Part shown: in pieces, positions 45,987-57,343 of the stretch
How the letters are laid out: every line of letters begins with the position of its first letter
Position numbering within the stretch: position 1 is the stretch's first letter
Assembly: GCF_001021505.1 (NCBI RefSeq)
Contig: NZ_LDPO01000004.1
Span: forward strand, 62,001 to 126,000
DNA length: 64,000 nucleotides
Reading direction: 5' to 3'
Source of the DNA: Mycolicibacter heraklionensis
Lineage (GTDB): Bacteria > Actinomycetota > Actinomycetes > Mycobacteriales > Mycobacteriaceae
Position numbers and translations under genes: made by a program
Notes under the pieces: generated by a model
Databases searched by the model: none
What the model saw: the letters and a program-made list of their open reading frames with translations, nothing else
Told to the model about the DNA's origin: nothing

Positions 45987-46583
45987 TCAGCTTGCGCCCG
46001 ATCCGCTGCGCAGGTCAGTGACCGCCGAAACCACGTAGTCCACGCCGGTCAGCACCGTCAGGATCACCGCCGCGGCCATCACCGTCCAGGCGGTCACCAG
46101 CCAGGGGCCTTCCATCGGCAAGATGAGCAGCCCGATACCGATGGCCTGCACCAGTGTCTTGAGCTTGCCGCCGCGGCTGGCTGGGATCACGCCACGGTGC
46201 AGCACGGCGAATCTCAGCAGGGTGATCCCGATCTCCCGGACCAGAATCAGCACCGTCACCCACCACCACAGGTCGCCCAGCATCGACAGACCGATCAGCG
46301 CTGCGCCGATCAGCGCCTTGTCGGCGATCGGGTCGGCCAGCGTGCCGAACTCGGTGACCATGCCGTAGTTGCGCGCCAGAGTGCCGTCCAGCCGGTCGGT
46401 GATGATGGCAACGGCAAAGATGACGAACGCCGCGATACGGGTCTTCGGATCGTGGCCGTCCTCGGCGAACAGCGCCAGCAAGAAGACCGGAACAAGTCCC
46501 AACCGCAGGACGGTCAACGCGTTCGCAAGATTGACCACCGGGACATGCGTCACCGTTGGACCGGTTTTAGGCTGCCCCGACAC
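45987..46583 (-). CDS. pgsA3: CDP-alcohol phosphatidyltransferase PgsA3
   Basis: A 198-residue membrane enzyme. The CDP-alcohol signature is complete, DG(2)AR(8)G(3)D(3)D (DGTLARNYG, then GTLADPIAD). Four to six membrane helices are predicted. It is expected to transfer a phosphatidyl group from CDP-diacylglycerol to glycerol-3-phosphate or a related alcohol. GTG at 46583 fits best. It is divergent from argA. Confidence 0.9.
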   Translation of the reverse strand: MSGQPKTGPTVTHVPVVNLANALTVLRLGLVPVFLLALFAEDGHDPKTRIAAFVIFAVAIITDRLDGTLARNYGMVTEFGTLADPIADKALIGAALIGLSMLGDLWWWVTVLILVREIGITLLRFAVLHRGVIPASRGGKLKTLVQAIGIGLLILPMEGPWLVTAWTVMAAAVILTVLTGVDYVVSAVTDLRSGSGAS

Positions 46584-46624
46584 GGCAGTCAGACTATCTG
46601 TTGCCCAGCCCGAAATGAGAAACC

Positions 46625-46632
46625 GATACTGT
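46625..46632 (+). promoter_or_regulatory. -10 box of leaderless argA
   Basis: GATACT/TACTGT at 46625-46632 lies six to eight bases before the GTG at 46639. Confidence 0.5.
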
Positions 46633-46638
46633 GCAGCT

Positions 46639-47163
46639 GTGAATCTTGCGGCGGATCGACCGGCGGGGCAGCCCCTGGTTCGGCGCGCGCGCACCTCGGA
46701 TGTTCCGGCGATCAAGAAGTTGGTGGACATCTACGCCGGCAAGATCCTGTTGGAAAAGAACCTGGTCACGCTGTATGAGGCGGTCCAGGAATTCTGGGTG
46801 GCAGAAGACGCCGATCGGCAGGTGGTGGGCTGCGGTGCCCTGCACGTGTTGTGGTCGGACCTCGGCGAGGTACGCACGATCGCGGTGGACCCGACCCTGA
46901 CCGGTCGCGGTATCGGACACGCCATCGTCGACCGCCTGCTGCAGGTCGCCCGCGAGCTCGAGTTGCAGCGGCTGTTCGTGCTGACCTTCGAGACCGAGTT
47001 CTTCGCCCGGCACGGCTTCACCGAGATCGACGGAACGCCGGTGACTGCCGAGGTGTTCGAGGAGATGCAACGCTCCTACGACGTGGGCGTGGCCGAGTTC
47101 CTGGACCTGAGCTATGTCAAGCCGAACACCCTGGGCAACACCCGGATGTTGCTGATCCTTTAG
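46639..47163 (+). CDS. argA: N-acetylglutamate synthase (short GNAT type)
   Basis: A 174-residue GNAT acetyltransferase making N-acetylglutamate from glutamate and acetyl-CoA, the first arginine step. It shows the acetyl-CoA loop VDPTLTGRGIGHAIV (about 90-104) and FVLTFETEFFARHGF. The length equals M. tuberculosis Rv2747, the standalone mycobacterial type lacking the kinase-like domain. The stop overlaps the convergent DUF421 gene. Confidence 0.93.
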   Translation: MNLAADRPAGQPLVRRARTSDVPAIKKLVDIYAGKILLEKNLVTLYEAVQEFWVAEDADRQVVGCGALHVLWSDLGEVRTIAVDPTLTGRGIGHAIVDRLLQVARELELQRLFVLTFETEFFARHGFTEIDGTPVTAEVFEEMQRSYDVGVAEFLDLSYVKPNTLGNTRMLLIL

Positions 47164-47669
47164 TCGGCGACCATGTCGCGGATCCGGCGTGTCGCGCCGA
47201 CGAGAAAGCTGAACTGCCCGTCGGATTCCATCCGGCCCTCACGGACGACGGAAAGGTCCGCAATCCCCTGTTTGCGAGCCTGCTCGCGAACCTGCTCCTC
47301 GGTGATCATCTCTTTGCGCATATTGGCGTAGAGGAACGCGCCCTCGTAGATCACCAGCAACGGCCCCGGCCGCAGCAGCCTCGCCACCGACGGCCAGCGG
47401 TGCGCCATCCAGTTCAGCAGGTAAGACCAGCCGATGATCACCCCGACGAGCAGGATGCCGTCGCTGATCGATCGGTAGCCGCCGGCCATGCCGTTCTGCG
47501 CCGCGTCGGCGATCAGCACCACAACGATCAGATCGGTGATGCCGTTGGTGCCCGCCTCACGTTTCAATACCACCCGCAGCAATGCGTAAATCGCGATGTA
47601 GATGACAGTTCCGCGGATAAAGATCTCCGACGGAGGTGTGTCGAAAGAGAAAAGTCGTGCCCAATCCAC
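47160..47669 (-). CDS. DUF421 (YetF-like) membrane protein
   Basis: A 169-residue protein with three N-terminal membrane segments (about 18-35, 47-60 and 68-88). The conserved NGITDLIVVVLIADAAQN lies in the first, and a soluble C-terminal domain ends REGRMESDGQFSFL. This is the DUF421 family; role unknown. The 183-base gap upstream to 47853 shows no gene. Confidence 0.85.
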   Translation of the reverse strand: MDWARLFSFDTPPSEIFIRGTVIYIAIYALLRVVLKREAGTNGITDLIVVVLIADAAQNGMAGGYRSISDGILLVGVIIGWSYLLNWMAHRWPSVARLLRPGPLLVIYEGAFLYANMRKEMITEEQVREQARKQGIADLSVVREGRMESDGQFSFLVGATRRIRDMVAD

Positions 47670-47852
47670 GTGGCGAGATTACGCGCACAACCCGGCCCGG
47701 GAAAACCACCGGTGTCTGGTGTGTGGCCGGTCCGTGTCCAGTCCGTGTCCCGCGCACGTCGAGCGCGCCCAGCTGGGGACTTCCGGCCCTGCCGCGGCAC
47801 CGCCCGGACAAGCGATAGTGATACTGACAGTTGCAGATAACTGGAGGTAGCC

Positions 47853-49214
47853 ATGGCCGAGCACCTGACCCCCTTGGACGCCGGCTTCCTGGGCGTTGAG
47901 GATTCCGACCACAACGTCAGCATGGCCACCGGAACACTGGCGGTGTTGGACGGGCCGCTGCCGGAACACTCCGAGCTGGTGGCGACACTGGCCGAGCGTC
48001 TGCGCGGGTGCCCCCGGTTCGGGCAGCGGCTGGTGCGCCATGCCTTGGATCTGGGCGCACCGGAATGGGTGGACGACCCCCACTTCGACATCGCCCACCA
48101 CATCGGTCGGGTCGCGGTGCCGACTCCAGGCGGGGACGCCGAGCTACACGGGGTGGTCGCCGACGTGATGTCCTGGCGGCTGGACCGCGACCGTCCGCTG
48201 TGGGAGATCTGGGTGATCGGCGGGCTCAGCGGTGACCGCTGGGCGCTGCTGATGAAGGTCCACCACTGCATTGCCGACGCCAGCGCCACCGCACACATGC
48301 TCACCGGCCTATCGGACAACGGCGTCACTCACCACCGTGCACCGGCCGCCGGAGCGCCGCACGATGCGGCGCGACCGGCGCACGGCCGACCGCTGCTGGA
48401 CCTCAACCCGGTGCATTGGCTCTACAACCTGCGCGGCGTCGTTGAGCTCGCGGCCGGTGTGCTGCAACCGGCCGCGTCGTCACCGAACGGGCCGATCACC
48501 AGCCGGCGCCGCTATAGCGCCGCGCGGGTCTCGCTCGACGATGTCCAGCAGATCTGCCAGCGTTTCGGCGTGACCGTCAACGACGTGGTGTTGGCGGCTC
48601 TGACCGACAGCTACCGCGACTTCATGATCCGGCGCGGTGAAGTGCCCCAACCCGATTCGCTGCGCACCCTGGTGCCGGTATCGATGAGGTCTGCGGAAGC
48701 ACCCGAGCCCGATAACCGGGTTTCGTTGCTGTTGCCGAGTCTGCCGATCGAGGAGTCGAACCCGGTTCAGCGGCTGCTGACCGTACGCTACCGACTGTCG
48801 CAGGCCAAGGTCGGCGGGCAGCGCTACGCCGGACGCGCGGTCATGTCGGCGGCCGGGCTCTTCCCTGTCTCGTTGTCGTCCTGGGCGGCGCGGTTGCTCG
48901 GCCGGTTCCCCCAGCGCGGCGTCGTGGCGTTGGCGACCAGTGTCCCCGGCCCGGTGGAGCCGTTGCAGATCATGGGCTGCGACGTGGTTCAAGTGCTGCC
49001 GGTGCCACCGATCGCGATGCAGCTTCGCACCGGCGTGTCGATCCTCAGTTACGCCGGGAACCTCTTCATCGGGGTGCTGGCCGACTTCGAGTTCGCCGGT
49101 GTCGACGAACTGGCCCGCGGGCTGGAATCCGCGGTGGCCCGGCTGGTGGCGCGCAGCAAACGCCGCAAGCCGCTGCGCGACTGGCATGGGCTCACCCTGG
49201 TGCACAGTGCCTAG
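47853..49214 (+). CDS. Wax ester synthase/diacylglycerol acyltransferase (WS/DGAT)
   Basis: A 453-residue acyltransferase forming triacylglycerol or wax ester from acyl-CoA. The active site HHCIAD (137-142) fits HHxxxD. Flanking motifs PLDAGFLGVED at the start, NDVVLAALTDSYR and PGPVEPLQIMGC are present. ACTGGAGG precedes the ATG. The M. tuberculosis equivalent is not at this position, so the gene was gained or moved. Confidence 0.93.
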   Translation: MAEHLTPLDAGFLGVEDSDHNVSMATGTLAVLDGPLPEHSELVATLAERLRGCPRFGQRLVRHALDLGAPEWVDDPHFDIAHHIGRVAVPTPGGDAELHGVVADVMSWRLDRDRPLWEIWVIGGLSGDRWALLMKVHHCIADASATAHMLTGLSDNGVTHHRAPAAGAPHDAARPAHGRPLLDLNPVHWLYNLRGVVELAAGVLQPAASSPNGPITSRRRYSAARVSLDDVQQICQRFGVTVNDVVLAALTDSYRDFMIRRGEVPQPDSLRTLVPVSMRSAEAPEPDNRVSLLLPSLPIEESNPVQRLLTVRYRLSQAKVGGQRYAGRAVMSAAGLFPVSLSSWAARLLGRFPQRGVVALATSVPGPVEPLQIMGCDVVQVLPVPPIAMQLRTGVSILSYAGNLFIGVLADFEFAGVDELARGLESAVARLVARSKRRKPLRDWHGLTLVHSA

Positions 49215-49223
49215 CCGGCCCGC

Positions 49224-51782
49224 CTAGAACTCGTCGTCGCCGCCATCGTCGTCGGGTGAGCCGCCACCGCGGATGGCCATCAGCGTCGCCGCCAGCTCAT
49301 CCGGTTTGACCAGCACCTGCCGGGCTTTGGAGCCCTCGGAGGGGCCGACGATGCTGCGGGTCTCCATCAGGTCCATCAGCCGCCCGGCCTTGGCGAAGCC
49401 CACCCGCAGCTTGCGCTGCAGCATCGAGGTGGAGCCGAACTGGCTGGACACCACCAGCTCGACGGCCTGCAGGAAGACCTCCATGTCGTCGCCGATGTCG
49501 GGGTCGACGTCGGCGCGGTCACCACTGGGCTTCACGGCGGTGACGCCCTCGGTGTACTCGGGTTCGGCCTGGTCCTTGCAGGCGCTGACGACGGCCTGGA
49601 TCTCCTCGTCGGAGATGAAGGCACCCTGCAGCCGGATCGGCTTGTTGGCGCCCATCGGCAGGAACAGGCCGTCGCCCATGCCGATCAGCTTCTCCGCGCC
49701 CGGCTGGTCCAGGATGACTCGGGAATCGGTCAGCGACGAGGTGGCGAACGCCAGCCGGGACGGCACGTTGGTCTTGATCAGGCCGGTGACGACGTCCACC
49801 GACGGCCGCTGGGTGGCCAGCACCAGGTGGATGCCGGCGGCGCGGGCCTTCTGGGTGATCCGCACGATCGCGTCTTCGACGTCGCGGGGGGCGGTCATCA
49901 TCAGGTCGGCGAGCTCGTCGACGACCGCCAGGATGTAGGGGTAGGGCCGGTAGACCCGTTCGCTGCCCAGCGGTGTGGTGATCTCCCCTGAGCGCACCTT
50001 GGCGTTGAAGTCGTTGATGTGGCGCACCCGGGACGCCTTCATGTCCTGGTAACGCTGCTCCATCTCCTCGACCAGCCAGGCCAGCGCGGCCGCGGCCTTC
50101 TTCGGCTCGGTGATGATCGGGGTGATCAGGTGCGGAATACCTTCGTAGGGAGTGAGTTCCACCATCTTCGGGTCGATCAGGATCATCCTGACCTCTTCCG
50201 GGGTGGCCCGCGCCAGCAGCGACACCAGCATCGAGTTGACGAAGCTGGACTTACCCGAGCCGGTGGAGCCGGCCACCAGCAAGTGCGGCATCTTGGACAG
50301 GTTGGCACAGATGAAGTCGCCCTCGATGTCCTTGCCCAGCCCGATCACCAGCGGGTGGTGGTCGCCGCGGGTGGACGGCGCGGTCAGCACGTCGGCCAGC
50401 CGCACCAGTTCGCGGTCGGTGTTGGGCACCTCGATACCGACGGCGGACTTGCCCGGGATCGGGGCGAGCATCCGCACGCTCTCGGTGGCCACCGCGTAGG
50501 CGATATTGCGCTGCAGGGCGGTGATCTTCTCGACCTTCACCCCGGGACCCAGCTCCACCTCGTAGCGGGTGACGGTGGGACCGCGGGTGCAGCCGGTGAC
50601 CGCCGCGTCGACCTTGAACTGCTCCAGCACCGAGGTGATGGCGTCGGCCATCTGGTCGTTGGCGGCGGTGCGGGTCTTCGGTGGGTCGCCGGCGACCAGC
50701 AGGCTCAGCGCCGGCAGCGTGTAGGGGCCCTCCACCACCCGGTCGAGCACGACGGTGGTGTCGGTGGGTTTGGACGTCTTGGGTTCCTTGGACGTCTTGC
50801 GGCGCGCGGGTTTCACCGGGGGCGGCGCAGCAGCGGGCTCTTCGTCGAGCGGGTAGTTGTCCAGCGGGGTGCGCGACTGCCAGTCCGGGGTGTCGTCGGT
50901 GACGTCTGGCTCGAGGGCTCCGAACCGGCTGGTGCCGCCGGCCGACGCACCCAAATCGGTGTCCTCGTAGGGCTCGTCGTCGTAGTACGCCTGATCGTCG
51001 TAGTCGTCGTAATCGTCGTAGTAGTCGTCGCCGTAGTCACCGCGGAACATGGTGCGCAGGGTTTCGGGCGCCTCGCGCAGCGTGGTCCCGGTCAGCAACA
51101 GGACGCCGAACAGCACGCCGATGCACAACAGCGGTGCGGCGATCCACGCCGTGAGTCCGTCGGCCAGTGGCCCACCGATCGCGAACCCGACAAAACCGGC
51201 GCCATGCAGACGGCCGTCGGGGGTCTGCGGGGAACCCGACCACAGGTGCCACAGACCCAGGATCGGCAGCCCGATCATGGCCGACCCGAGGATCAGCCGG
51301 GGCCGGTTCTCCGGGGCGGGTTCGGTGCGCATCAGCAGCACGGCGCCGGCCGCGGCCAGCACCGGAAGCAACACCACCGCGCCGCCGATCACGGTGCGCA
51401 GGCCGGTGTCGACCCACGCACCGAGCGGCCGGGCGGCGTCCACCCAGCAACTGGCGGCGGTCACCACGGCAAATCCCAGCAAAGCCAATGCGATGCCGTC
51501 GCGGCGATGGCCGGGGTCGATGTCGTGGGCACGGCCCACCGAGCGTGCCGCGCTACCAGCGCCCTTGGCCACCATCAGCCAGGTGGCGCGGGCGAGGCGC
51601 CCGCAGGCCATCCCGAGCGCCACGGGACCCGAATGCTGCCGGGTGGCGCGGCGGGGCTTGGCCGCCGAGCGGGACCGGGCGGGCCGCGATCCACCTTTGG
51701 CGGCCTTGGGACCGGCTTTGGCCCTGGTCGTTCGGGCGCCGGAACGCGCGGGGGCCCTACTAGTAGCGGTCTTACTAGCCAT
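49224..51782 (-). CDS. ftsK: DNA translocase FtsK
   Basis: An 852-residue septal motor for chromosome segregation. Order: a basic N-tail, four membrane segments (about 97-235), an acidic Asp/Tyr-rich linker (about 250-275), and the alpha/beta motor domains with Walker A AGSTGSGKSS (504-513) and Walker B ILAVVDELADLM. The C-terminal gamma winged helix (about 770-840, LQRKLRVGFAKAGRLMDLME) reads KOPS-type DNA. ATG at 51782 is used. Confidence 0.95.
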   Translation of the reverse strand: MASKTATSRAPARSGARTTRAKAGPKAAKGGSRPARSRSAAKPRRATRQHSGPVALGMACGRLARATWLMVAKGAGSAARSVGRAHDIDPGHRRDGIALALLGFAVVTAASCWVDAARPLGAWVDTGLRTVIGGAVVLLPVLAAAGAVLLMRTEPAPENRPRLILGSAMIGLPILGLWHLWSGSPQTPDGRLHGAGFVGFAIGGPLADGLTAWIAAPLLCIGVLFGVLLLTGTTLREAPETLRTMFRGDYGDDYYDDYDDYDDQAYYDDEPYEDTDLGASAGGTSRFGALEPDVTDDTPDWQSRTPLDNYPLDEEPAAAPPPVKPARRKTSKEPKTSKPTDTTVVLDRVVEGPYTLPALSLLVAGDPPKTRTAANDQMADAITSVLEQFKVDAAVTGCTRGPTVTRYEVELGPGVKVEKITALQRNIAYAVATESVRMLAPIPGKSAVGIEVPNTDRELVRLADVLTAPSTRGDHHPLVIGLGKDIEGDFICANLSKMPHLLVAGSTGSGKSSFVNSMLVSLLARATPEEVRMILIDPKMVELTPYEGIPHLITPIITEPKKAAAALAWLVEEMEQRYQDMKASRVRHINDFNAKVRSGEITTPLGSERVYRPYPYILAVVDELADLMMTAPRDVEDAIVRITQKARAAGIHLVLATQRPSVDVVTGLIKTNVPSRLAFATSSLTDSRVILDQPGAEKLIGMGDGLFLPMGANKPIRLQGAFISDEEIQAVVSACKDQAEPEYTEGVTAVKPSGDRADVDPDIGDDMEVFLQAVELVVSSQFGSTSMLQRKLRVGFAKAGRLMDLMETRSIVGPSEGSKARQVLVKPDELAATLMAIRGGGSPDDDGGDDEF

Positions 51783-51914
51783 GTCGGCAAGCCTAGTCGC
51801 AATTACCCCATCTGCACCATAAGCCACACTGGCCCCGGCCGATCGGTTCACCGCGCATTCGGTCGGGGGCTGGGTAGGGTGGCCGGTGAATCCCTTTCAG
51901 CCAAGGAGCCGCAT

Positions 51915-52229
51915 ATGCCCGTGGTCGTCGTCGCCACCTTCGCCGTCAAGCCGGAATCGGTCGAGGCCGTCCGTGAGATCTGCACCAAGGCGGTGGCAGA
52001 GGTGCACGACGAACCGGGCTGCCAGCTGTACTCCCTGCACGAAGCCGACGGCGCTTTCGTGTTCGTGGAGCAGTGGGCCGACGCCGACGCGCTGAAAGCG
52101 CACTCGACGGCCCCGGCGATCGGCACGCTGTTCGGCAGCCTCAGTGAGCACCTGGTCGGCGCGCCCGACATCAAGATGCTCGCCCCGGTGCCCGCAGGCG
52201 ACCCGGCCAAGGGCCAGTTGCGACCGTGA
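51915..52229 (+). CDS. Antibiotic biosynthesis monooxygenase-domain protein (Rv2749-like)
   Basis: A 104-residue dimeric alpha/beta-barrel protein (ABM domain). The ferredoxin-like fold contains [18 protein letters not shown] and [26 protein letters not shown] precedes the ATG. Cofactor-free quinone-type oxygenation is one possibility. The stop overlaps the SDR gene start by four bases. Confidence 0.85.
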   Translation: MPVVVVATFAVKPESVEAVREICTKAVAEVHDEPGCQLYSLHEADGAFVFVEQWADADALKAHSTAPAIGTLFGSLSEHLVGAPDIKMLAPVPAGDPAKGQLRP

Positions 52230-53047
52230 CAGCCCGGCCCCTGCAGGGGAAGGTCGCGCTGATCACCGGCGCGGCCCGCGGCCAGGGCCGCGCCCATGCC
52301 CTGCGGCTGGCCGCCGATGGCGCCGACATCATCGCCGTCGACCTGTGTGGGCAGATCGCCAGCGTGCCCTATCCGCTGGCGGACGCCGAGGACTTGGCGG
52401 CCACGGTCAAGCTGGTCGAAGACACCGGTGCGCGCATCGTCGCCCGGCAGGCCGATGTGCGTGACCAGGCGGCGCTGGGCGCCGCCCTGCAGGCCGGCCT
52501 CGACGAGCTGGGCCGGGTGGACGTCGTGGTGGCCAACGCCGGCATCGCCCCGATGGCCGCGGCCGACGGCTGGCGCGACGTCATCGACGTCAACCTGACC
52601 GGTGTCTACCACACCATCGAGGCGGCGATCCCGACGATGATCGACCAAGGCGACGGAGGGTCGATCGTGCTGATCAGTTCGGCCGCGGGCCTGGCCGGCA
52701 TCGGCAGTCACGACGCGGGGGCCATCGGTTACGCCGCGGCCAAGCACGGACTGGTCGGGTTGATGCGGGTGTACGCGAACCTGCTGGCGCAGCACAGCAT
52801 TCGGGTGAACTCGGTGCACCCGGCGGGTGTCGACACGCCCATGATCAACAACGATTACGTCCGAGGGTGGCTGGCCCAGCTCACCGCCGAAACCGGGACG
52901 CCACCGGACATGGGCAATGCGCTGCCGGTAGCGGTGCTGCAACCGGAGGACATCGCCAATGCGGTGGCCTGGCTGGTATCGGATGCGGCCCGCTACGTCA
53001 CCGGCATCACCTTGCCCGTGGACGCCGGCTTCATCAACAAGAGGTAA
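52226..53047 (+). CDS. SDR oxidoreductase, mycofactocin-type subfamily (Rv2750-like)
   Basis: A 273-residue short-chain dehydrogenase. [12 protein letters not shown] is the cofactor loop (14-25); NAGI, the catalytic Ser ([10 protein letters not shown]) and YAAAKHG with Tyr and Lys are intact. The long insertion after the first strand ([14 protein letters not shown]) is typical of mycofactocin-coupled SDRs, which hold their nicotinamide tightly. GTG overlaps the ABM gene (GTGA). Confidence 0.9.
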   Translation: MTARPLQGKVALITGAARGQGRAHALRLAADGADIIAVDLCGQIASVPYPLADAEDLAATVKLVEDTGARIVARQADVRDQAALGAALQAGLDELGRVDVVVANAGIAPMAAADGWRDVIDVNLTGVYHTIEAAIPTMIDQGDGGSIVLISSAAGLAGIGSHDAGAIGYAAAKHGLVGLMRVYANLLAQHSIRVNSVHPAGVDTPMINNDYVRGWLAQLTAETGTPPDMGNALPVAVLQPEDIANAVAWLVSDAARYVTGITLPVDAGFINKR

Positions 53048-53050
53048 TCC

Positions 53051-53917
53051 GTGGCACGCAACCAGGCAGCACAGACGGCCTACGGCCCGATGCTGCTGGC
53101 CGCCGTCGAACAGCACGAGCCGCCGAGCCGCCGGCTGGTCGACGACGACCTCGCGGCGGCGTTCCTGCCTGCCCGAATCCGCTGGCTGGTGGCGGCGACG
53201 CGGCCCGCGTTGCTGCGCAAGTGGGTCATCGCCGCGATGGATCGCTCCGGGCCGGGCCTGTGGGTCAACCTGACCTGCCGCAAGCGGTTCATCGCCGACC
53301 GGATCGATGAGGCCGGCGAGAACATCGACGCCGTGGTGATCCTCGGTGCCGGCCTGGACACCCTGGCCTACCGGCTCGCCCGGCGGACCCGTATCCCGGT
53401 CTTCGAAGTGGACCAGGCGGTCAACGTCGCCCGCAAGGCCACGACCGTACGCCGGGCGTTGGGCGCCCTACCGCTGTCGGTTCGGTTGGTGGCACTGGAT
53501 TTCGAGCGCGACGACTTGTTGACCACACTCGCCGAACACGGTTATCGAACGGCGTTTCGCACTTTCTTCGTCTGTGAGGGGGTGACTCAGTACCTGACCG
53601 AGGCCGGAGTCCGCCGGACCATGGAGGGCCTGCGCCCGGCGGCACCGGGCAGCCGACTGGTGTTCACCTACGTCCACCGCGACTTCATCGACGGTAAGAA
53701 TCTGTACGGCTCGCAGCGGTTGTATCGCAGGGTGGTCAAGAAGCTGTGGCACTTCGGGCTGCAGCCCGATCAGGTGGCGGATTTTCTCGCCGAATACGGC
53801 TGGCGACTGATCGAGCAGGCCGGACCAGAACAACTTCTCCAGCGCTACGTCGAGCCCACCGGCCGCGACCTGGACGCCAGCGACCTGGAATGGTCGGTGT
53901 ACGCCGAGAAGCTCTGA
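53051..53917 (+). CDS. Class I SAM-dependent methyltransferase, PPM1/LCM family (Rv2751-like)
   Basis: A 288-residue member of the mycobacterial TIGR00027-type family. The SAM region AVVILGAGLDTLAYRLARR (about 93-111), FEVDQ and FFVCEGVTQYL are present. It follows the SDR gene by three bases. The substrate is unknown; operon mates suggest modification of an oxidised small molecule. Confidence 0.88.
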   Translation: MARNQAAQTAYGPMLLAAVEQHEPPSRRLVDDDLAAAFLPARIRWLVAATRPALLRKWVIAAMDRSGPGLWVNLTCRKRFIADRIDEAGENIDAVVILGAGLDTLAYRLARRTRIPVFEVDQAVNVARKATTVRRALGALPLSVRLVALDFERDDLLTTLAEHGYRTAFRTFFVCEGVTQYLTEAGVRRTMEGLRPAAPGSRLVFTYVHRDFIDGKNLYGSQRLYRRVVKKLWHFGLQPDQVADFLAEYGWRLIEQAGPEQLLQRYVEPTGRDLDASDLEWSVYAEKL

Positions 53918-53929
53918 GGCCGGGCCGGC

Positions 53930-55606
53930 TCAGATCTCGATCACCGTCGGCACGATCATCGGCTGACGCCGGTAGACCTCGCCCACCCACTTGCCCACCG
54001 TGCGGCGCACCGCCTGGGCGATCCGGACCGGATCGGTGACCTGTTCTGCGGCAAGGGATTCCAGCTCCGCCTCGACTTTTCGGGCTGCCGGCTCCAGCGC
54101 CTTGGGGTCTTCGGAGAAACCCCGCGAATGCAGGTGCGGCGGGGCCACCGGCTTGCCGGTCCCGCGGCGCACCACCACCGTTATCGCGACGAACCCGCTG
54201 GACAGGATCAACCGCTCCCCCAGCGTCGCATCGCCGACATCGCCGTCGACGAGACCGTCGACGAACATCTTGCCCACCGGCACCGCCCCGGCGATGCGGG
54301 CTTGTCCGGCAACCAGGTCGACGCTGACCCCGTTCTCGGCCAGCAGGATCGACTCCGCCGGCACCCCGGTACGGACGGCCAGCGCGGCGTTGGCCCGCAG
54401 CATCCGCCAGGTGCCGTGCACCGGCATCACATTGCGGGGCCGAATCCCGTTGTAGAGGAACAGTAGCTCGCCGGAGTAGGCGTGCCCGGAGACGTGCACC
54501 CGGGCCGCGGCGTTGGTGACCACTCGGGCACCGATCTTGGCGAGTGCGTCCATCACGCCGTAGATGGCTTCCTCGTTGCCGGGGATCAGCGACGACGACA
54601 GCACCACCAGGTCACCGGCGGTCAGCGTGATGGACCGGTGCTCGCCGCGCGACATCCGCGACAGCGCTGACAGCGGTTCGCCCTGGGTCCCGGTGGTGAC
54701 CAGCACCACCTTCTCCGGCGGCATCATCTCGGCCGCCCCGATGTCCACCAGGTCCGAATCCGACACCCGCAGGAAGCCCAAATCCTTGGCAATGCTCATG
54801 TTGCGGACCATCGATCGCCCGACGAAGGCCACCCGGCGGCCCAGTGCGACCGCGGCGTCGACGATCTGCTGCACTCGGTCCACGTTCGAGGCAAAGCAGG
54901 CCACGATCACCCGGCCCTCGGCGCCGCGGATCAGCCGGTGCAGGGTGGGGCCGACTTCGCTCTCGCTCGGACCGACACCGGGAATCTCGGCGTTGGTCGA
55001 GTCGCACAGGAACAGGTCCACGCCCTTGTCGCCCAGACGTGACATCCCGGGCAGGTCGGTGGGGCGTCCGTCCGGAGGCAGCTGGTCGAGCTTGATGTCG
55101 CCGGTGTGCAGCACGGTGCCCGCGCCGGTGTGCACCGCGATCGCCAGTGCATCCGGGATGGAGTGGTTCACTGCGAAGTACTCGCATTCGAACACCCCGT
55201 GGGTGCTGCGCTGACCTTCGGCAACCTGGACGAAGACCGGCTTGATGCGGTGTTCCCGGCACTTGGCGGCGACCAAGGCCAGGGTGAACTTCGAGCCGAC
55301 CACCGGGATGTCGGCCCGCAGCTTGAGCAGGAACGGGATCGCGCCGATGTGGTCCTCGTGGGCGTGGGTCAGCACCAGCGCCTCGACGTCGTCGAGCCGG
55401 TCTTGGATATGGCGGATGTCCGGCAGGATCAGGTCGACGCCGGGCTCGTCGTGGCCCGGGAACAGCACGCCGCAGTCGATGATCAGCAGCCGGCCGAGGT
55501 GCTCGAAAACGGTCATGTTGCGGCCGATTTCGCTGATACCGCCGAGCGCGGTGACGCGCAGCCCGCCTTCGGTCAGCGGCCCCGGCGGGGTGAGATCCTC
55601 AGTCAC
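53930..55606 (-). CDS. rnj: Ribonuclease J
   Basis: A 558-residue metallo-beta-lactamase nuclease acting as endo- and 5'-exonuclease in RNA maturation and decay. The metal site is THAHEDHIGAIP (about 67-78) with later HTGDIK and LCDSTN. The beta-CASP part includes SGHAYSGELLFLYN and PVHGTWRML. GTG at 55606 yields the M. tuberculosis length. It follows dapA by seven bases. Confidence 0.95.
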   Translation of the reverse strand: MTEDLTPPGPLTEGGLRVTALGGISEIGRNMTVFEHLGRLLIIDCGVLFPGHDEPGVDLILPDIRHIQDRLDDVEALVLTHAHEDHIGAIPFLLKLRADIPVVGSKFTLALVAAKCREHRIKPVFVQVAEGQRSTHGVFECEYFAVNHSIPDALAIAVHTGAGTVLHTGDIKLDQLPPDGRPTDLPGMSRLGDKGVDLFLCDSTNAEIPGVGPSESEVGPTLHRLIRGAEGRVIVACFASNVDRVQQIVDAAVALGRRVAFVGRSMVRNMSIAKDLGFLRVSDSDLVDIGAAEMMPPEKVVLVTTGTQGEPLSALSRMSRGEHRSITLTAGDLVVLSSSLIPGNEEAIYGVMDALAKIGARVVTNAAARVHVSGHAYSGELLFLYNGIRPRNVMPVHGTWRMLRANAALAVRTGVPAESILLAENGVSVDLVAGQARIAGAVPVGKMFVDGLVDGDVGDATLGERLILSSGFVAITVVVRRGTGKPVAPPHLHSRGFSEDPKALEPAARKVEAELESLAAEQVTDPVRIAQAVRRTVGKWVGEVYRRQPMIVPTVIEI

Positions 55607-55613
55607 CCGCACC

Positions 55614-57312
<1,699 letters not shown>

Positions 57313-57343
57313 GGCACTCACCTTAAGGCGTGCCGGGCCGGTG

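Noticed and set aside
50019..52229. A 736-codon open frame on the plus strand spanning the ftsK antisense and the ABM gene
   Set aside because: Only its last 104 residues (from 51915) are real, the ABM-domain protein; the rest is an ftsK shadow.
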